Shown: positions 26,688 through 35,571, counted from the first letter of the stretch. The stretch: 64,000 bases of DNA from UBA4207 sp964352405 (GCA_964352405.1 CAYGRY010000003.1:1-64000); one strand, 5' to 3'. A program made the numbers and translations. The notes: generated by a model not told the origin, from the letters alone.

Positions 26688-27771
26688 GTTAAGCATATAT
26701 CAAATTTTTACAATGATAGGTATGGTGCTGCCTTTGCTGCTGGTGGCAGACTTGAGTAATATTATTAAGAAGGTGGTCTTTGCTGTATCGACAGTCTGTT
26801 TAGTGGTCGGGCTTGGAATAAATCTACCATGGTCAATAGCCGTGATTTTTCTTTCATTCTATCTGTCAGCATTAGGAATGAAGGAATACTTCTATAACTA
26901 TATATTCATTTTGATAATAAGTTTTGGTGATTGGAGTAATCCAGGATTAAGTGAAGTTTTCTTAACTCTTTTATCGCTCGTAATGCATACTAAGTTCGAA
27001 GATCGAGAGGCCAAATTTATTTTACCAGTCTTTTCAATAACACTAATGTTCTACTTGATAAATGCATCGTCGCTTTCAAGTACACCTGCGATATCATTTA
27101 GCCTTCTAATCTGCATATCATTACTTTTTGTGAATATATTCAGTCAAGATTTAAGATTGGTTGATACATTTTCAATGTTTTCTACAGTTCTGTTCACAAT
27201 TCTAATGAAGACTATTGTAGAGCAAAATATCACTCAACTTAGTATCTCAATGTATAATGCCTGGTACAGCTTTAATGTAATCATTGTATTTTATGTTCTT
27301 ATTAGAACGTTGATAAAATATAAAAAAGATTTAAATATTAAAAATAACTTTCTAAAAATATTGGTAATAACGTTCTATTTTCCTACTTTTGTTAGCCTAA
27401 CGCCGGTTTCGGCTATTGAAGCCTCCTCATTTGCCGTAATGATCCTTGTTGGAGCGACTCTATATTTAAAGCAAAAAAATGAGACACTAATCGACTCGGT
27501 TCTATCTATGCTATTGGGTATAATCTTAATATGCTTGCAGATATACTTTACTATTGGCTTGGATGTTCAAGGTGTTGTTCTGTTAGCTATGTCGATTTCC
27601 TTGTCGTCACAGTTTTTTTACTTGATAAAATCTGTTGAGTATCGCCAGTTAATACCTGGAAGGTTTCTTTATAGGGAAAGATTGCCGCAATTAGCATTTA
27701 TTTCTATTGTTTTTGGATGGATTTGTACCCTCTGGTATATTCTATATTATGTCAGAAAAATACAGGGTTAA
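26680..27771 (+). CDS. Polytopic membrane protein, candidate diverged NuoN (N')
   Basis: 363 residues with about ten hydrophobic helices. The opening IGMVLPLLLVADLSNIIKK then VCLVVGLGINLPW has the same layout as NuoN, where a helix (PELIVCLTMVMTMIVEA), a charged link and a second helix (FVVLCLSLNQPP) follow each other. Conserved NuoN channel residues are not visible. The ATG overlaps the M' stop by 8 bp. The following GYF/TPR gene begins inside its last 23 bases. Last of the seven-gene run, in the NuoN position. Confidence 0.55.
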   Translation: MPELSIYQIFTMIGMVLPLLLVADLSNIIKKVVFAVSTVCLVVGLGINLPWSIAVIFLSFYLSALGMKEYFYNYIFILIISFGDWSNPGLSEVFLTLLSLVMHTKFEDREAKFILPVFSITLMFYLINASSLSSTPAISFSLLICISLLFVNIFSQDLRLVDTFSMFSTVLFTILMKTIVEQNITQLSISMYNAWYSFNVIIVFYVLIRTLIKYKKDLNIKNNFLKILVITFYFPTFVSLTPVSAIEASSFAVMILVGATLYLKQKNETLIDSVLSMLLGIILICLQIYFTIGLDVQGVVLLAMSISLSSQFFYLIKSVEYRQLIPGRFLYRERLPQLAFISIVFGWICTLWYILYYVRKIQG

Positions 27772-30700
27772 ATTAGAAAATAATCGAGTCGTAGGACCCT
27801 TTAGTCCATCTCAAATTGCAGAGCTGTTTGAAAGGGGGCATATTTCTGATGCTAGTCCATGTCAAACGTTTCCTGCTGGTGACTGGTCAGAGGTTGAGAA
27901 CTTCTCTGAAATCAAAGAAGCGATATTAAGAAAAATTTCTGGAAAAAACGACAACACTCAAACAACTGCTGAAGCAACAGTTGTAAATATGATGCTGCCT
28001 AAAAAGAAAACAAATAAACAGCTTCAAGAAAAATTGTCAGTTACAGATACTGAAGAATCTAAGACAGATGAGCCGGCCGAGAATCTCTTGAATGAATTCA
28101 AGTTCGATAAGGATCAGGGTCACGAAGTTGATTATGAGGAACTTGAAAAAAAATATCAGGAAAAAAAGAAAGTTGAATTAGAAAAGAAGATAGAGTTAGA
28201 AAAAATCAATAAAGAAAAGGTTGCTGAAGCCGAAGTCATTGAAGAGGAAGAAGAGCCAGCCTTTGAAAAAACAAGAGTAATTAATCGTCCTATAAAAAAC
28301 GTAGAAGCAGATACGGATAAAACCAGAGTGCTTCAGCGAGCAGACGTGCCAAAGCCTAAAGAAGAAAAGCTTATTCAAAAAATCGAAGAGCAGGCAAAAA
28401 AAATTGCAAATGAACCCGAAGAAGAAGAAGAGCTAAATACAAGCGAAACAACAGAGTTTATAAATATTAGAGAGATGGTTCCCTCTCTTTCTCAAAATGC
28501 AGAGTTGGCTGAAAAAGAAATTGTTACTCTCGCAAAGCAGAAAAAACAAGAGTCAGCGAAAGATGATGTAATGAATAGCTTTGAAGAGAATGATGAAGAT
28601 ATTCAGGAGGACGAGGAAGACGAAACGAAAAAGAAAAAAATGAAGCCAGTTGTGTTGGTCGCATTTATCGTTGTTTTCTGGTTTTTATTTTTTGAAGAAG
28701 ATAAAAAACCAGAACAACCAATTAATCCACAGAGAGTATCAATTGTTTTCCCGAGTCAGGGCGAATATCTTGACGAAGTAAAAGCAAATCAAGCTTTGGC
28801 CCAAGGCCTTGAGCAAGCTGGAATGCAGACCTACTTGAACTTAGCTGCTGCCGCTAAATCGTTTCGTGTCTCTCTCTTTTATAAGTTTCAAGATAACCCA
28901 GCCATGGGTCAGTTAATTCAAACTTACGCCCGTCTGTTTCCTAACGCTAAAAGTAAGCTAGAAGCTTCGACCACTCTTTTTAATCTTATTCGAGTATCTC
29001 AGGATAAGGTTTTAACTGATGCCAATGTGGCAATTGGTACTGCAAATTTTTATTTAAATTCACACAAATATTTAACTGCAGTTAATACAATTGAAAATTA
29101 CCTACGGGTTTCGAAAAAACCCACCGTGACGATGCTATCTCTATACTTAGAAGCTTTGGTAAACGCTGGTAGGTTGTCTGACTCAAAAGAAGTGTATAAC
29201 AAATTAAAAAATATACAAAAGCTTCCAATTGACGCTTATATAAACATTGCTAATTATTTAGACTTTGATGAAAAGGCAATTGATGCAAGGGCCTTTATTG
29301 ATAAAGGTTTGGTCACTTATCCAAATAGTGTAGAGCTCTTATTGAGAAAGGCAGATCTCTTGTTAACTACTGGGGACGTTAAATCTTACGAAGCAGTACT
29401 TAGGAAAGTTGAAGATTTAAAAGCAGAGCAATCACCTATCTTTTATGCGGACCTACTTGAGCATATGGGAAATGCATCTGTCTTTAATGCTAAATCAAAT
29501 CTTGCAGCGGACTTTTATAGGCGGTCATTACAAATTCGTGAATCTTCAGAGTTAAGAGCAAGGCTTGCAACTCTTTCTGTGGGAGGTGACAAAGCCTCTC
29601 AAGCTCTTATTAAAGAAAGTAAAATTCATGAGCTTATAAAAAAATCACGTTTCGCCTTAAAAGAATATGATTGGGAGTCAGCTTTTGTTTATGCCATTGA
29701 AGCATCTGACATGAACCCTCTTTATATTGAATCAAATCTTTTGCTTGTTGAAATTCAAAATAAAAGAGGATTCTTTTCAGCCGCTTTATCAACACTTCAA
29801 AGACTTAAAAAAGAATATCCTTCAGATAAGAATGTTAATAATCAACTTATTGAAACATATATACAGGCTTTTCGTTTCAATGATGCGATTACTGCGATTA
29901 ACGAATTTGCCCAAGTTGATGATGCAGTTAATACACCAGAGTACGCCTCTATGCTTGGTAGGTATTACTTTACCAATGGAAACGATGTTACAAGCATCAA
30001 ATGGTTGTCTGAGGCGGTTAATCGAGATCCGCTTGCGGATGAAGACCTCTACTTAATGGCCAGGATATACATAAAAAATGGAAAATATAACGATGGTAAG
30101 TTGATGCTAAGCAAAGCTTTAACCCTCGACCCCGTCAATCTTAAGTACCAAGTACTTTATGCTCAAACACTATACGACCAAGATGGTGCGGATACGGCCA
30201 TTGGATATTTAAGAGATATTTTAAAAACCAATAAAGACAGCCCGCAAATTCTCGGTGAGATTGCAAAATACTATTATAAGTCGGGGCAAATTAAAGAGTT
30301 TAATATCTATAAAGATAAAATTGAGTCTCAAGAAACAAAGGATGAAAGTTTTTATCGTTTTATGATTTATGCATCAGAACTAAATCAACAGGTAGACAAA
30401 GTTCTTCAATATGCTAAAGAGCTGATTAAAATTAATCCAGGTGAATTGTCGACTCATATAAAAATTGGTGAGTATTTGGCGAAACAGGGTCGTTATGATC
30501 AATCCATTGAAGCCTATCAACTTGTTAAAGAGAGATTAGATTCATATCCAAAGATTAACTATATGATTGCTAAATCATATCTGGAGATGGGTAAGCTTGA
30601 TAAAGCCTTAGAGTTTGCTGAAATAGAAATTAAAAAGAATCCCAAAATTCCTGAAGGCTACTTTATTACAGGTGAAGTCTTGGCAAAAAAAGAACAATGG

Positions 30701-31000
30701 CCGCAAGCTATCAAGAATTTGGAAAAAGCCGTTACGATCGACTTTAGTTATGTAGAAGCACTGCTATCCCTAGGCCAGCTTAAGAGAAGGCAAAATAGTT
30801 ATGAACAGGCACGCGAACTTTTACTACGTGCACTTAAGCAAGAGCCAAACAATCCAATCATCCATAGAGAGCTTGGTCATGTTTATCGCGCGGTGGGTCA
30901 GGGGGTCTTGGCAGTAGAATCCTTTAATACGTATCTAACTTTGATGCCAAGCGCCAGTGATCGATCAGAAATTGAGTCACTAATTCGCTCAACTCAGTAA
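27749..31000 (+). CDS. GYF-like / single-helix / TPR-repeat protein
   Basis: 1083 residues from the ATG at 27749 (MSEKYRVKLE). A longer reading frame opens at 27707, but those codons only shadow the upstream gene. Residues 5-60 form a GYF_2-type domain (VVGPFSPSQIAELFERGHIS). Residues 60-295 are highly charged, Glu/Lys-rich and probably disordered or coiled. One membrane helix follows at about 300-316 (PVVLVAFIVVFWFLFF). The rest, about 390-1083, is a long series of TPR helices (for example YFITGEVLAKKEQWPQAIKN and LGHVYRAVGQGVLAVESF). The charged part should be cytoplasmic and the TPR arm periplasmic. It is coupled to N' by a 23-bp overlap; it probably scaffolds a protein assembly. The partner is unknown. 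Confidence 0.78.
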   Translation: MSEKYRVKLENNRVVGPFSPSQIAELFERGHISDASPCQTFPAGDWSEVENFSEIKEAILRKISGKNDNTQTTAEATVVNMMLPKKKTNKQLQEKLSVTDTEESKTDEPAENLLNEFKFDKDQGHEVDYEELEKKYQEKKKVELEKKIELEKINKEKVAEAEVIEEEEEPAFEKTRVINRPIKNVEADTDKTRVLQRADVPKPKEEKLIQKIEEQAKKIANEPEEEEELNTSETTEFINIREMVPSLSQNAELAEKEIVTLAKQKKQESAKDDVMNSFEENDEDIQEDEEDETKKKKMKPVVLVAFIVVFWFLFFEEDKKPEQPINPQRVSIVFPSQGEYLDEVKANQALAQGLEQAGMQTYLNLAAAAKSFRVSLFYKFQDNPAMGQLIQTYARLFPNAKSKLEASTTLFNLIRVSQDKVLTDANVAIGTANFYLNSHKYLTAVNTIENYLRVSKKPTVTMLSLYLEALVNAGRLSDSKEVYNKLKNIQKLPIDAYINIANYLDFDEKAIDARAFIDKGLVTYPNSVELLLRKADLLLTTGDVKSYEAVLRKVEDLKAEQSPIFYADLLEHMGNASVFNAKSNLAADFYRRSLQIRESSELRARLATLSVGGDKASQALIKESKIHELIKKSRFALKEYDWESAFVYAIEASDMNPLYIESNLLLVEIQNKRGFFSAALSTLQRLKKEYPSDKNVNNQLIETYIQAFRFNDAITAINEFAQVDDAVNTPEYASMLGRYYFTNGNDVTSIKWLSEAVNRDPLADEDLYLMARIYIKNGKYNDGKLMLSKALTLDPVNLKYQVLYAQTLYDQDGADTAIGYLRDILKTNKDSPQILGEIAKYYYKSGQIKEFNIYKDKIESQETKDESFYRFMIYASELNQQVDKVLQYAKELIKINPGELSTHIKIGEYLAKQGRYDQSIEAYQLVKERLDSYPKINYMIAKSYLEMGKLDKALEFAEIEIKKNPKIPEGYFITGEVLAKKEQWPQAIKNLEKAVTIDFSYVEALLSLGQLKRRQNSYEQARELLLRALKQEPNNPIIHRELGHVYRAVGQGVLAVESFNTYLTLMPSASDRSEIESLIRSTQ

Positions 31001-31017
31001 ACTTCTGTAAATTCAGG

Positions 31018-31046
31018 TTGTCAGAAACAGTATTCGCTCTTATTAT
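31018..31046 (+). promoter_or_regulatory. Probable sigma70 promoter of the tRNA-Ser pair
   Basis: TTGTCA (31018-31023), 17-bp spacer, TATTAT (31041-31046). Predicted transcription start near 31053, eight bases before the first tRNA gene. Confidence 0.7.
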
Positions 31047-31060
31047 CTTCCTCATTCTAT

Positions 31061-31148
31061 GGAGGATTGGCTGAGCGGTCGAAAGCGGCGGTTTTGAAAA
31101 CCGTTGACCTTAACGGGTCCGCAGGTTCGAATCCTGTGTCCTCCGCCA
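31061..31148 (+). tRNA. tRNA-Ser (anticodon TGA)
   Basis: 88 bases. The acceptor stem ggaggat pairs with gtcctcc; the discriminator is G and CCA is encoded. The anticodon arm cggtt-ttTGAaa-aaccg gives TGA. The long variable arm (gacc ttaac gggtc) is typical of a class II serine tRNA. The T-loop GGTTCGAATCC is standard. Confidence 0.96.
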
Positions 31149-31157
31149 TTAGAATCT

Positions 31158-31247
31158 GGAGACGTGGGAGAGCGGTCTAATCCAGCACCTTGCTAAGGTG
31201 TCGTACGGTTTACCGTACCGTGAGTTCAAATCTCACCGTCTCCGCCA
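31158..31247 (+). tRNA. tRNA-Ser (anticodon GCT)
   Basis: 90 bases. A perfect seven-base acceptor stem ggagacg / cgtctcc, encoded CCA, anticodon arm gcacc-ttGCTaa-ggtg, and an extended variable arm (gtacggt-ttaccgtac). It reads AGC/AGU serine codons. Only nine bases separate it from the previous tRNA-Ser, so both probably come from one precursor. Confidence 0.96.
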
Positions 31248-31272
31248 TTTAGTTAGTGTGTATTCTAGATGT

Positions 31273-31302
31273 TTGACAAAGCAACAGAATGACAGCTAAT
31301 TA
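31273..31302 (+). promoter_or_regulatory. Probable sigma70 promoter of tRNA-Arg
   Basis: TTGACA (31273-31278), 18-bp spacer, TAATTA (31297-31302). Predicted start near 31309, about ten bases before the tRNA-Arg gene, so this tRNA can be transcribed separately from the two tRNA-Ser genes. Confidence 0.65.
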
Positions 31303-31319
31303 AGTCCCAAATGTTCTTT

Positions 31320-31396
31320 GCACCCTTAGCTCAGCTGGATAGAGCATCTGACTACGGATCAGAAGGTCGGGCGTTCGAATCGCTCAGGGTGCGCCA
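31320..31396 (+). tRNA. tRNA-Arg (anticodon ACG)
   Basis: 77 bases. Acceptor stem gcaccct / agggtgc perfect, CCA encoded, D-arm with AGCTCAGCTGGATAGAGC, anticodon arm ctgac-tACGga-tcag. The A34 must be edited to inosine to read CGU/CGC/CGA; the editing enzyme tadA is in this window at 43147-43620. Confidence 0.97.
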
Positions 31397-31462
31397 TTTG
31401 TTCTTTATACCAGACTATTTTACCCTCTAGAAATCTACTCAGCACTTTGAGAAAATCAAAGC

Positions 31463-32026
31463 ATGAGATTTATATTAATATTCTTTCTTTTTATCTTCGT
31501 CTCTTTACCTGCCTGGTCCCAGTCTCCGTCAATGAATGGCTATTTAAAGATAGAGCCAGTCGTCGGTTTAGAGCGTGTTCAAAAAATTGAACCAACACCG
31601 CATTCAAAAACGCGATTCATCTACGGTTTGCGAATGAACTATGGGCCACCAATTTTATCAGCAGAAGCTGAGGTCACTCAGGGTAAAGACAATGAAAGCT
31701 TTCCACTGCAGAATTTGACGATTGAAGAAACAGTCACCAACGCTATGCTGGGCGTGAGAAGTTCTTTTAATTTTGGTGGTGTTTTGCAGTGGTATCTTCG
31801 TCTTGGTGGGCATGGAAGAAAGAGTGAGTATTCAAAAACGCTAAATGGCGTAACGACAACAAGAGAGCCGTCGGTCTACCTGTCTCCTTATGCAGGGACA
31901 GGATTAAGTATTAATCTTCTTAATGCATTTTCGTTGAATGCTGGCTACACAGTAATCTTCACTGGTCGACCAAAAGGAAGTGATCGTGAATACCAAACGA
32001 CACTTGGGTTTTCTGTAAGAATTTAA
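31463..32026 (+). CDS. Small outer-membrane beta-barrel-like protein
   Basis: 187 residues. Residues 1-19 are a signal peptide (ending PAWSQ). The mature protein is made of alternating hydrophobic and polar segments with Gly and aromatic residues (MLGVRSSFNFGGVLQWYLRL, FSLNAGYTVIFTG) and ends with TTLGFSVRI, an aromatic-plus-basic terminal strand. This fits an eight-stranded outer-membrane barrel of the OmpA/OmpW-like size class. No specific family was recognised. It stands alone between the tRNA genes and the radical SAM cluster. Confidence 0.65.
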   Translation: MRFILIFFLFIFVSLPAWSQSPSMNGYLKIEPVVGLERVQKIEPTPHSKTRFIYGLRMNYGPPILSAEAEVTQGKDNESFPLQNLTIEETVTNAMLGVRSSFNFGGVLQWYLRLGGHGRKSEYSKTLNGVTTTREPSVYLSPYAGTGLSINLLNAFSLNAGYTVIFTGRPKGSDREYQTTLGFSVRI

Positions 32027-32217
32027 CACGATTCAAATTTCGCCTATAAAGGGAAAAATCTATATATGGCTAAGAGCATAAAGAGCAACTTGGTCAACTG
32101 TCATCATACATAGATCCATCATCAAAATAAAATACTAGAGACGAACAGCAAAAAGAATTACAAGTACCAGGCAAGTAGCCAACTGACTGAATGTATAACG
32201 CGAATCACGACATAAAC

Positions 32218-32248
32218 TTGGCTGCTTCCTAAAGGTAGTGTTTAATAT
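32218..32248 (+). promoter_or_regulatory. Possible promoter of the radical SAM cluster
   Basis: TTGGCT (32218-32223), 19-bp spacer, TAATAT (32243-32248), five bases before the ATG of the first radical SAM gene. The gene has no ribosome site at normal distance, so a leaderless mRNA would fit. The rest of 32027-32253 shows no gene that I can support. Confidence 0.4.
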
Positions 32249-32253
32249 TCTTA

Positions 32254-33489
32254 ATGAAAAAAGAAAGTATTAACCAATCAAAAAACTTCTGTATGTTGCC
32301 TTGGACACATATGCATTTGTGGCCGAATGGAAATACTTATCCGTGCTGTATATGGGATTCAGATCAACCTGTTGGTCGCTTTAGTGATTCCTCAAGTCTA
32401 ATGGATCTTTGGAATAGTGAGAAGATGAAATCGCTGAGACTAAACATGCTTAATGATAAACCTACTGATGGTTGTAAGCGATGTTATGAATTAGAAAAGT
32501 ATGGCAGCACTGAAACATTAAGACTCACTTCAAATAGAAACTATGACAAACATTGGGAGTTCGTTGAGACAACGGCGAAAGATGGTTCATTAGATGAGCT
32601 TCGAATGAACTACTTAGATATTCGATTTAATAATTTATGTAATCTAAGGTGCCAGACATGTGGACCAGAATTAAGTAGTTCTTGGTATGATGATCAAAAA
32701 GCTATGTATAGTGGTTATGAAGGAAAAAAAATAATTCAAATAAGTCCAAACGAAAAACTTTGGAAAGAATTAGAGCCACTTCTTTTAGATGTAGAGAGTG
32801 CTTATTTTGCGGGTGGAGAGCCCCTTATTTGCGATGAACATTATAGAATCCTCGACCTTTGGCTTGAAAATAAAAAATTAGACATACCGATAAACTACAC
32901 AACAAACTTTGCACTTTTAAACCATAAAAAAGCTCAGGTTTTAGAATATTGGAAAAAATTTAACAATGTAAGCGTATCAGCAAGCCTCGATGACTCTGGT
33001 CCAAGAGCAGAGTATTTGCGAAAAGGGACAAACTGGTCAGTTATCGAAAAAAATAGAGAAAAGATGCTAAAAGAGTGTCCAAACATACACTTTGAAATAA
33101 CGCCCACGATTAGTGCTTATAACGTTTTTCACTTTCCAGAATTTCATTACGACTGGATCGTACGAGGATTTATAAAACCGAACGATATAAGACTAAATAT
33201 TTTAACGCATCAACAGTTTATGAACGTGCGAATTTACCCTCAGCTAGCTAAAGATATTATTTCTGATAAGTATAGAAAGTATTTGGAAATGATTAAGGAT
33301 TACGCGACAAAGAATGGTCAGCCTTATAATAATACCGAGTCTGGCTATAACTCCGTTATCGATTTTATGAATGCTCAAGATGACACCCATCTACAAGATG
33401 AGTTTTATGCGCGTGCCAGAATGGTAGATAAGGTGCGAAGTGAAGAGATGTTAAAAATATATCCAGAATTAAAACTTCTTAAGTATTAA
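32254..33489 (+). CDS. Twitch-domain radical SAM protein 1
   Basis: 411 residues. The N-terminal cysteine-rich twitch region (residues 12-90: FCMLPWTHMHLWPNGNTYPC and DGCKRCYELE) would bind an auxiliary Fe-S cluster. The radical SAM core follows with C129-x3-C133-x2-C136 (CNLRCQTC) for the SAM-binding cluster and FAGGEPL near residue 190. It should therefore start radical chemistry from S-adenosylmethionine on an unknown substrate. The C-terminal motif EMLKIYPELKLL resembles the ends of the two larger paralogues at 36742 and 44342. It is first of a same-strand series of six genes. The ATG has a candidate -10 box five bases upstream and no ribosome site. Confidence 0.88.
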   Translation: MKKESINQSKNFCMLPWTHMHLWPNGNTYPCCIWDSDQPVGRFSDSSSLMDLWNSEKMKSLRLNMLNDKPTDGCKRCYELEKYGSTETLRLTSNRNYDKHWEFVETTAKDGSLDELRMNYLDIRFNNLCNLRCQTCGPELSSSWYDDQKAMYSGYEGKKIIQISPNEKLWKELEPLLLDVESAYFAGGEPLICDEHYRILDLWLENKKLDIPINYTTNFALLNHKKAQVLEYWKKFNNVSVSASLDDSGPRAEYLRKGTNWSVIEKNREKMLKECPNIHFEITPTISAYNVFHFPEFHYDWIVRGFIKPNDIRLNILTHQQFMNVRIYPQLAKDIISDKYRKYLEMIKDYATKNGQPYNNTESGYNSVIDFMNAQDDTHLQDEFYARARMVDKVRSEEMLKIYPELKLLKY

Positions 33490-33513
33490 ATATTTACAGG
33501 CGCTTAGAGAGCC

Positions 33514-33541
33514 TTGGTCCAAGCCGGTACCATGATATAAT
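33514..33541 (+). promoter_or_regulatory. Probable internal promoter in the radical SAM cluster
   Basis: TTGGTC (33514-33519), 16-bp spacer, TATAAT (33536-33541), in the 61-bp gap before the second radical SAM gene. The predicted start lies within a few bases of the ATG at 33551. An AGGA overlapping the end of the -10 region could serve as ribosome site for transcripts started further upstream. Confidence 0.5.
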
Positions 33542-33550
33542 AGGATTATA

Positions 33551-34552
33551 ATGAGTAATAAAGATTTAGTTGCAATATGGCCCGCCCAAGGAAAATTCGC
33601 CAGTATCACATGGCAAGTTAGTGACGTGTGTAACTATAAGTGTAGTTATTGTAATCCTGGTAATTTCGGGGCAAATCATAAAAATCTACAGACAGACATA
33701 TACATAGATAACTTAAGATCTATGGTCGCTCAATTTAAAGCCAATGGTTATGACTCATTTAGATTCTTTTTCTCTGGTGGTGAACCAACTGTTTGGAAGC
33801 CATTTATTCCAATCCTGAAGTATATCAGAGAAGAAATACCAGGGGCGCTGGTTGCAGTTAATACAAATCTCAGTAAACCACTAGATTGGTGGGTAGAAAA
33901 CCATACTTTGTTTAATGATATCGTTGCCAGTTTCCATGTCGAGTTTTGTGACAAAGAAAACTACATGAAGAATATGGAGTTCTTGCAAGATAAGATGGAT
34001 TACCTTGTGTGCCGACTTTTGATGCATGATGAGCGTTTTCAAGAGGTCGTCGATTTCTCAAATATTCTAAAGGAAAAACTACAAAACTATACAATTGAAT
34101 ATGCTGCTCTGTTTGAAGCGATGTCACCTCACTCAGAAATGCACCATTATAATGATGAGTGGAAAAGAGAATTTTTAAAAACACATACATTAGATGAACA
34201 ACGCAAGTTGCCTAAGAATAGCGAAGTGCCATCTGCAAGCCCTTCTCACTGTCTAGAACATTATGCTGATGGCTCAACGCTTGCACATAATTCAAATAGA
34301 GTTGTATCTGAATCAATGAATAAATTCACTGGCTGGAAGTGTTGGATTAATGATGCAATTTTCATCACACCAGCAGGTGAGGTTCGAATCGCAAGTTGTA
34401 ATATGGGAAAAATTGTCGGGAACATGAATAATCCCGGTGTGAAGTTTACAAGCGAGCCTGTTATTTGTAACCAAGCAAGATGCAACTGCGGAACTGATAT
34501 TGGAATTAGAAAGGCATCAAAGAATTTCAAACCAGCTCTTAGCGAGTTATAA
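33551..34552 (+). CDS. Radical SAM protein 2 with C-terminal Cys-rich domain
   Basis: 333 residues. The SAM cluster motif is near the N-terminus: C27-x3-C31-x2-C34 (CNYKCSYC), followed by FFFSGGEPTVW near residue 74. A C-terminal SPASM/twitch-like domain has cysteines in GWKCWINDAIF, RIASCNMG and VICNQARCNCG, which probably hold an auxiliary Fe-S cluster. The layout differs from its neighbours, whose auxiliary domains lie at the N-terminus. Substrate unknown. It has its own candidate promoter and is followed 2 bp later by the next radical SAM gene. Confidence 0.88.
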   Translation: MSNKDLVAIWPAQGKFASITWQVSDVCNYKCSYCNPGNFGANHKNLQTDIYIDNLRSMVAQFKANGYDSFRFFFSGGEPTVWKPFIPILKYIREEIPGALVAVNTNLSKPLDWWVENHTLFNDIVASFHVEFCDKENYMKNMEFLQDKMDYLVCRLLMHDERFQEVVDFSNILKEKLQNYTIEYAALFEAMSPHSEMHHYNDEWKREFLKTHTLDEQRKLPKNSEVPSASPSHCLEHYADGSTLAHNSNRVVSESMNKFTGWKCWINDAIFITPAGEVRIASCNMGKIVGNMNNPGVKFTSEPVICNQARCNCGTDIGIRKASKNFKPALSEL

Positions 34553-34554
34553 AA

Positions 34555-35571
34555 ATGTCAGAAGATAAAAAAATACCAGAAGCAGTACAAAAACAAATAA
34601 AGGAAGGAACTTTTTGTCCTATTCCTTTTTTGCAACTTGAACTAAGTCCGCTTGGAAGTGTTTCAGCTTGTTGTTTTTCTGGTGAATATAAAGTTGGTGA
34701 TGTTGCCAATGAGAGCATTGAACAGATTTGGAATGGAGAAATTATTCAACAGTGGAGAAATGAATTTCTTACTGGCGATGTTAAAATCTGTGAAAATGCA
34801 ATTAAGAGCTTTGGTTGCCAAAAAAACTATCAGCACTTAAATGATCTTGTAGACTTCAAGCCAATTCAAACCAAGATGCCGCAAAGACTAGATTTAAGAT
34901 TAAACGGAAAGTGTAATTTAGAATGTGTCATGTGCGATGTTTGGTCTCAGCCAAATGGTCTATATGATAAAAGTGACTTTTGGGATATTGGCCCGGAAAA
35001 GATTTATCCACACTTAAAAGAAGTGGATATGTTGGGTGGAGAACCATTTATACAAAAAGATACTTTTAAATTTATTGAACAAGTTTCAAGCGTCAATAAA
35101 GAATGTACTTGGGGTTTTATAACCAATTGTCATTACAGAATCTCAAAACAATTGCGTGATGCTCTAGAGCCCTTAAAAATAAGACATATTCACTTAAGCA
35201 TGGATGCCATTTCATCAAAAACATATGCGGCCATAAGACTAAAAGGCGACTTTGATAGAGTTCGTGAAACAGTCTTGGAATTTGTCAGTATTCGAAATGA
35301 AAGAGCTAAAGTTGGGCGAGGCTTTACGTTGTTTGCATCAATGTGTGTTCAGCGTGGAAACTGGCATGAATTACCTGAGTTTCTACAGTTTTGTGATGAC
35401 AACGGTCTACAACCAATAATTCAAGAGCTGATCGGAAGAAGTCATCTCTCGCTTCATGACATGGACAGCAACCATAAAGAAGAGTTACATCAGTTATACA
35501 CAACACAAATCCCTGTTCACTACAAAGGCCATGTAGAGTCGATTTTGAATAATTTAGGGTTTGTGGATTGA
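34555..35571 (+). CDS. Twitch-domain radical SAM protein 3
   Basis: 338 residues. The N-terminal twitch motif is FCPIPFLQLELSPLGSVSAC with a second Cys cluster around residues 82-88 (ICENAIKSFGC). The radical SAM motif is C120-x3-C124-x2-C127 (CNLECVMC), followed by EVDMLGGEPFIQ. It lies 2 bp after radical SAM protein 2, and its stop overlaps the TTG start of the SGNH-like gene (TTGA), so these are co-translated. Chemistry beyond SAM cleavage cannot be read from the sequence. Confidence 0.87.
   Translation: MSEDKKIPEAVQKQIKEGTFCPIPFLQLELSPLGSVSACCFSGEYKVGDVANESIEQIWNGEIIQQWRNEFLTGDVKICENAIKSFGCQKNYQHLNDLVDFKPIQTKMPQRLDLRLNGKCNLECVMCDVWSQPNGLYDKSDFWDIGPEKIYPHLKEVDMLGGEPFIQKDTFKFIEQVSSVNKECTWGFITNCHYRISKQLRDALEPLKIRHIHLSMDAISSKTYAAIRLKGDFDRVRETVLEFVSIRNERAKVGRGFTLFASMCVQRGNWHELPEFLQFCDDNGLQPIIQELIGRSHLSLHDMDSNHKEELHQLYTTQIPVHYKGHVESILNNLGFVD

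Noticed and set aside
27707..27748. Upstream extension of the GYF/TPR protein
   Set aside because: The 14 extra codons lie inside the N' gene in another frame; the GYF domain begins right after the ATG at 27749.
22862..27771. Reading the seven membrane genes as decaying pseudogenes of nuo
   Set aside because: All seven frames are open, tightly spaced, with stop-start overlaps and sensible helix patterns. Decay would have produced stops and frameshifts.
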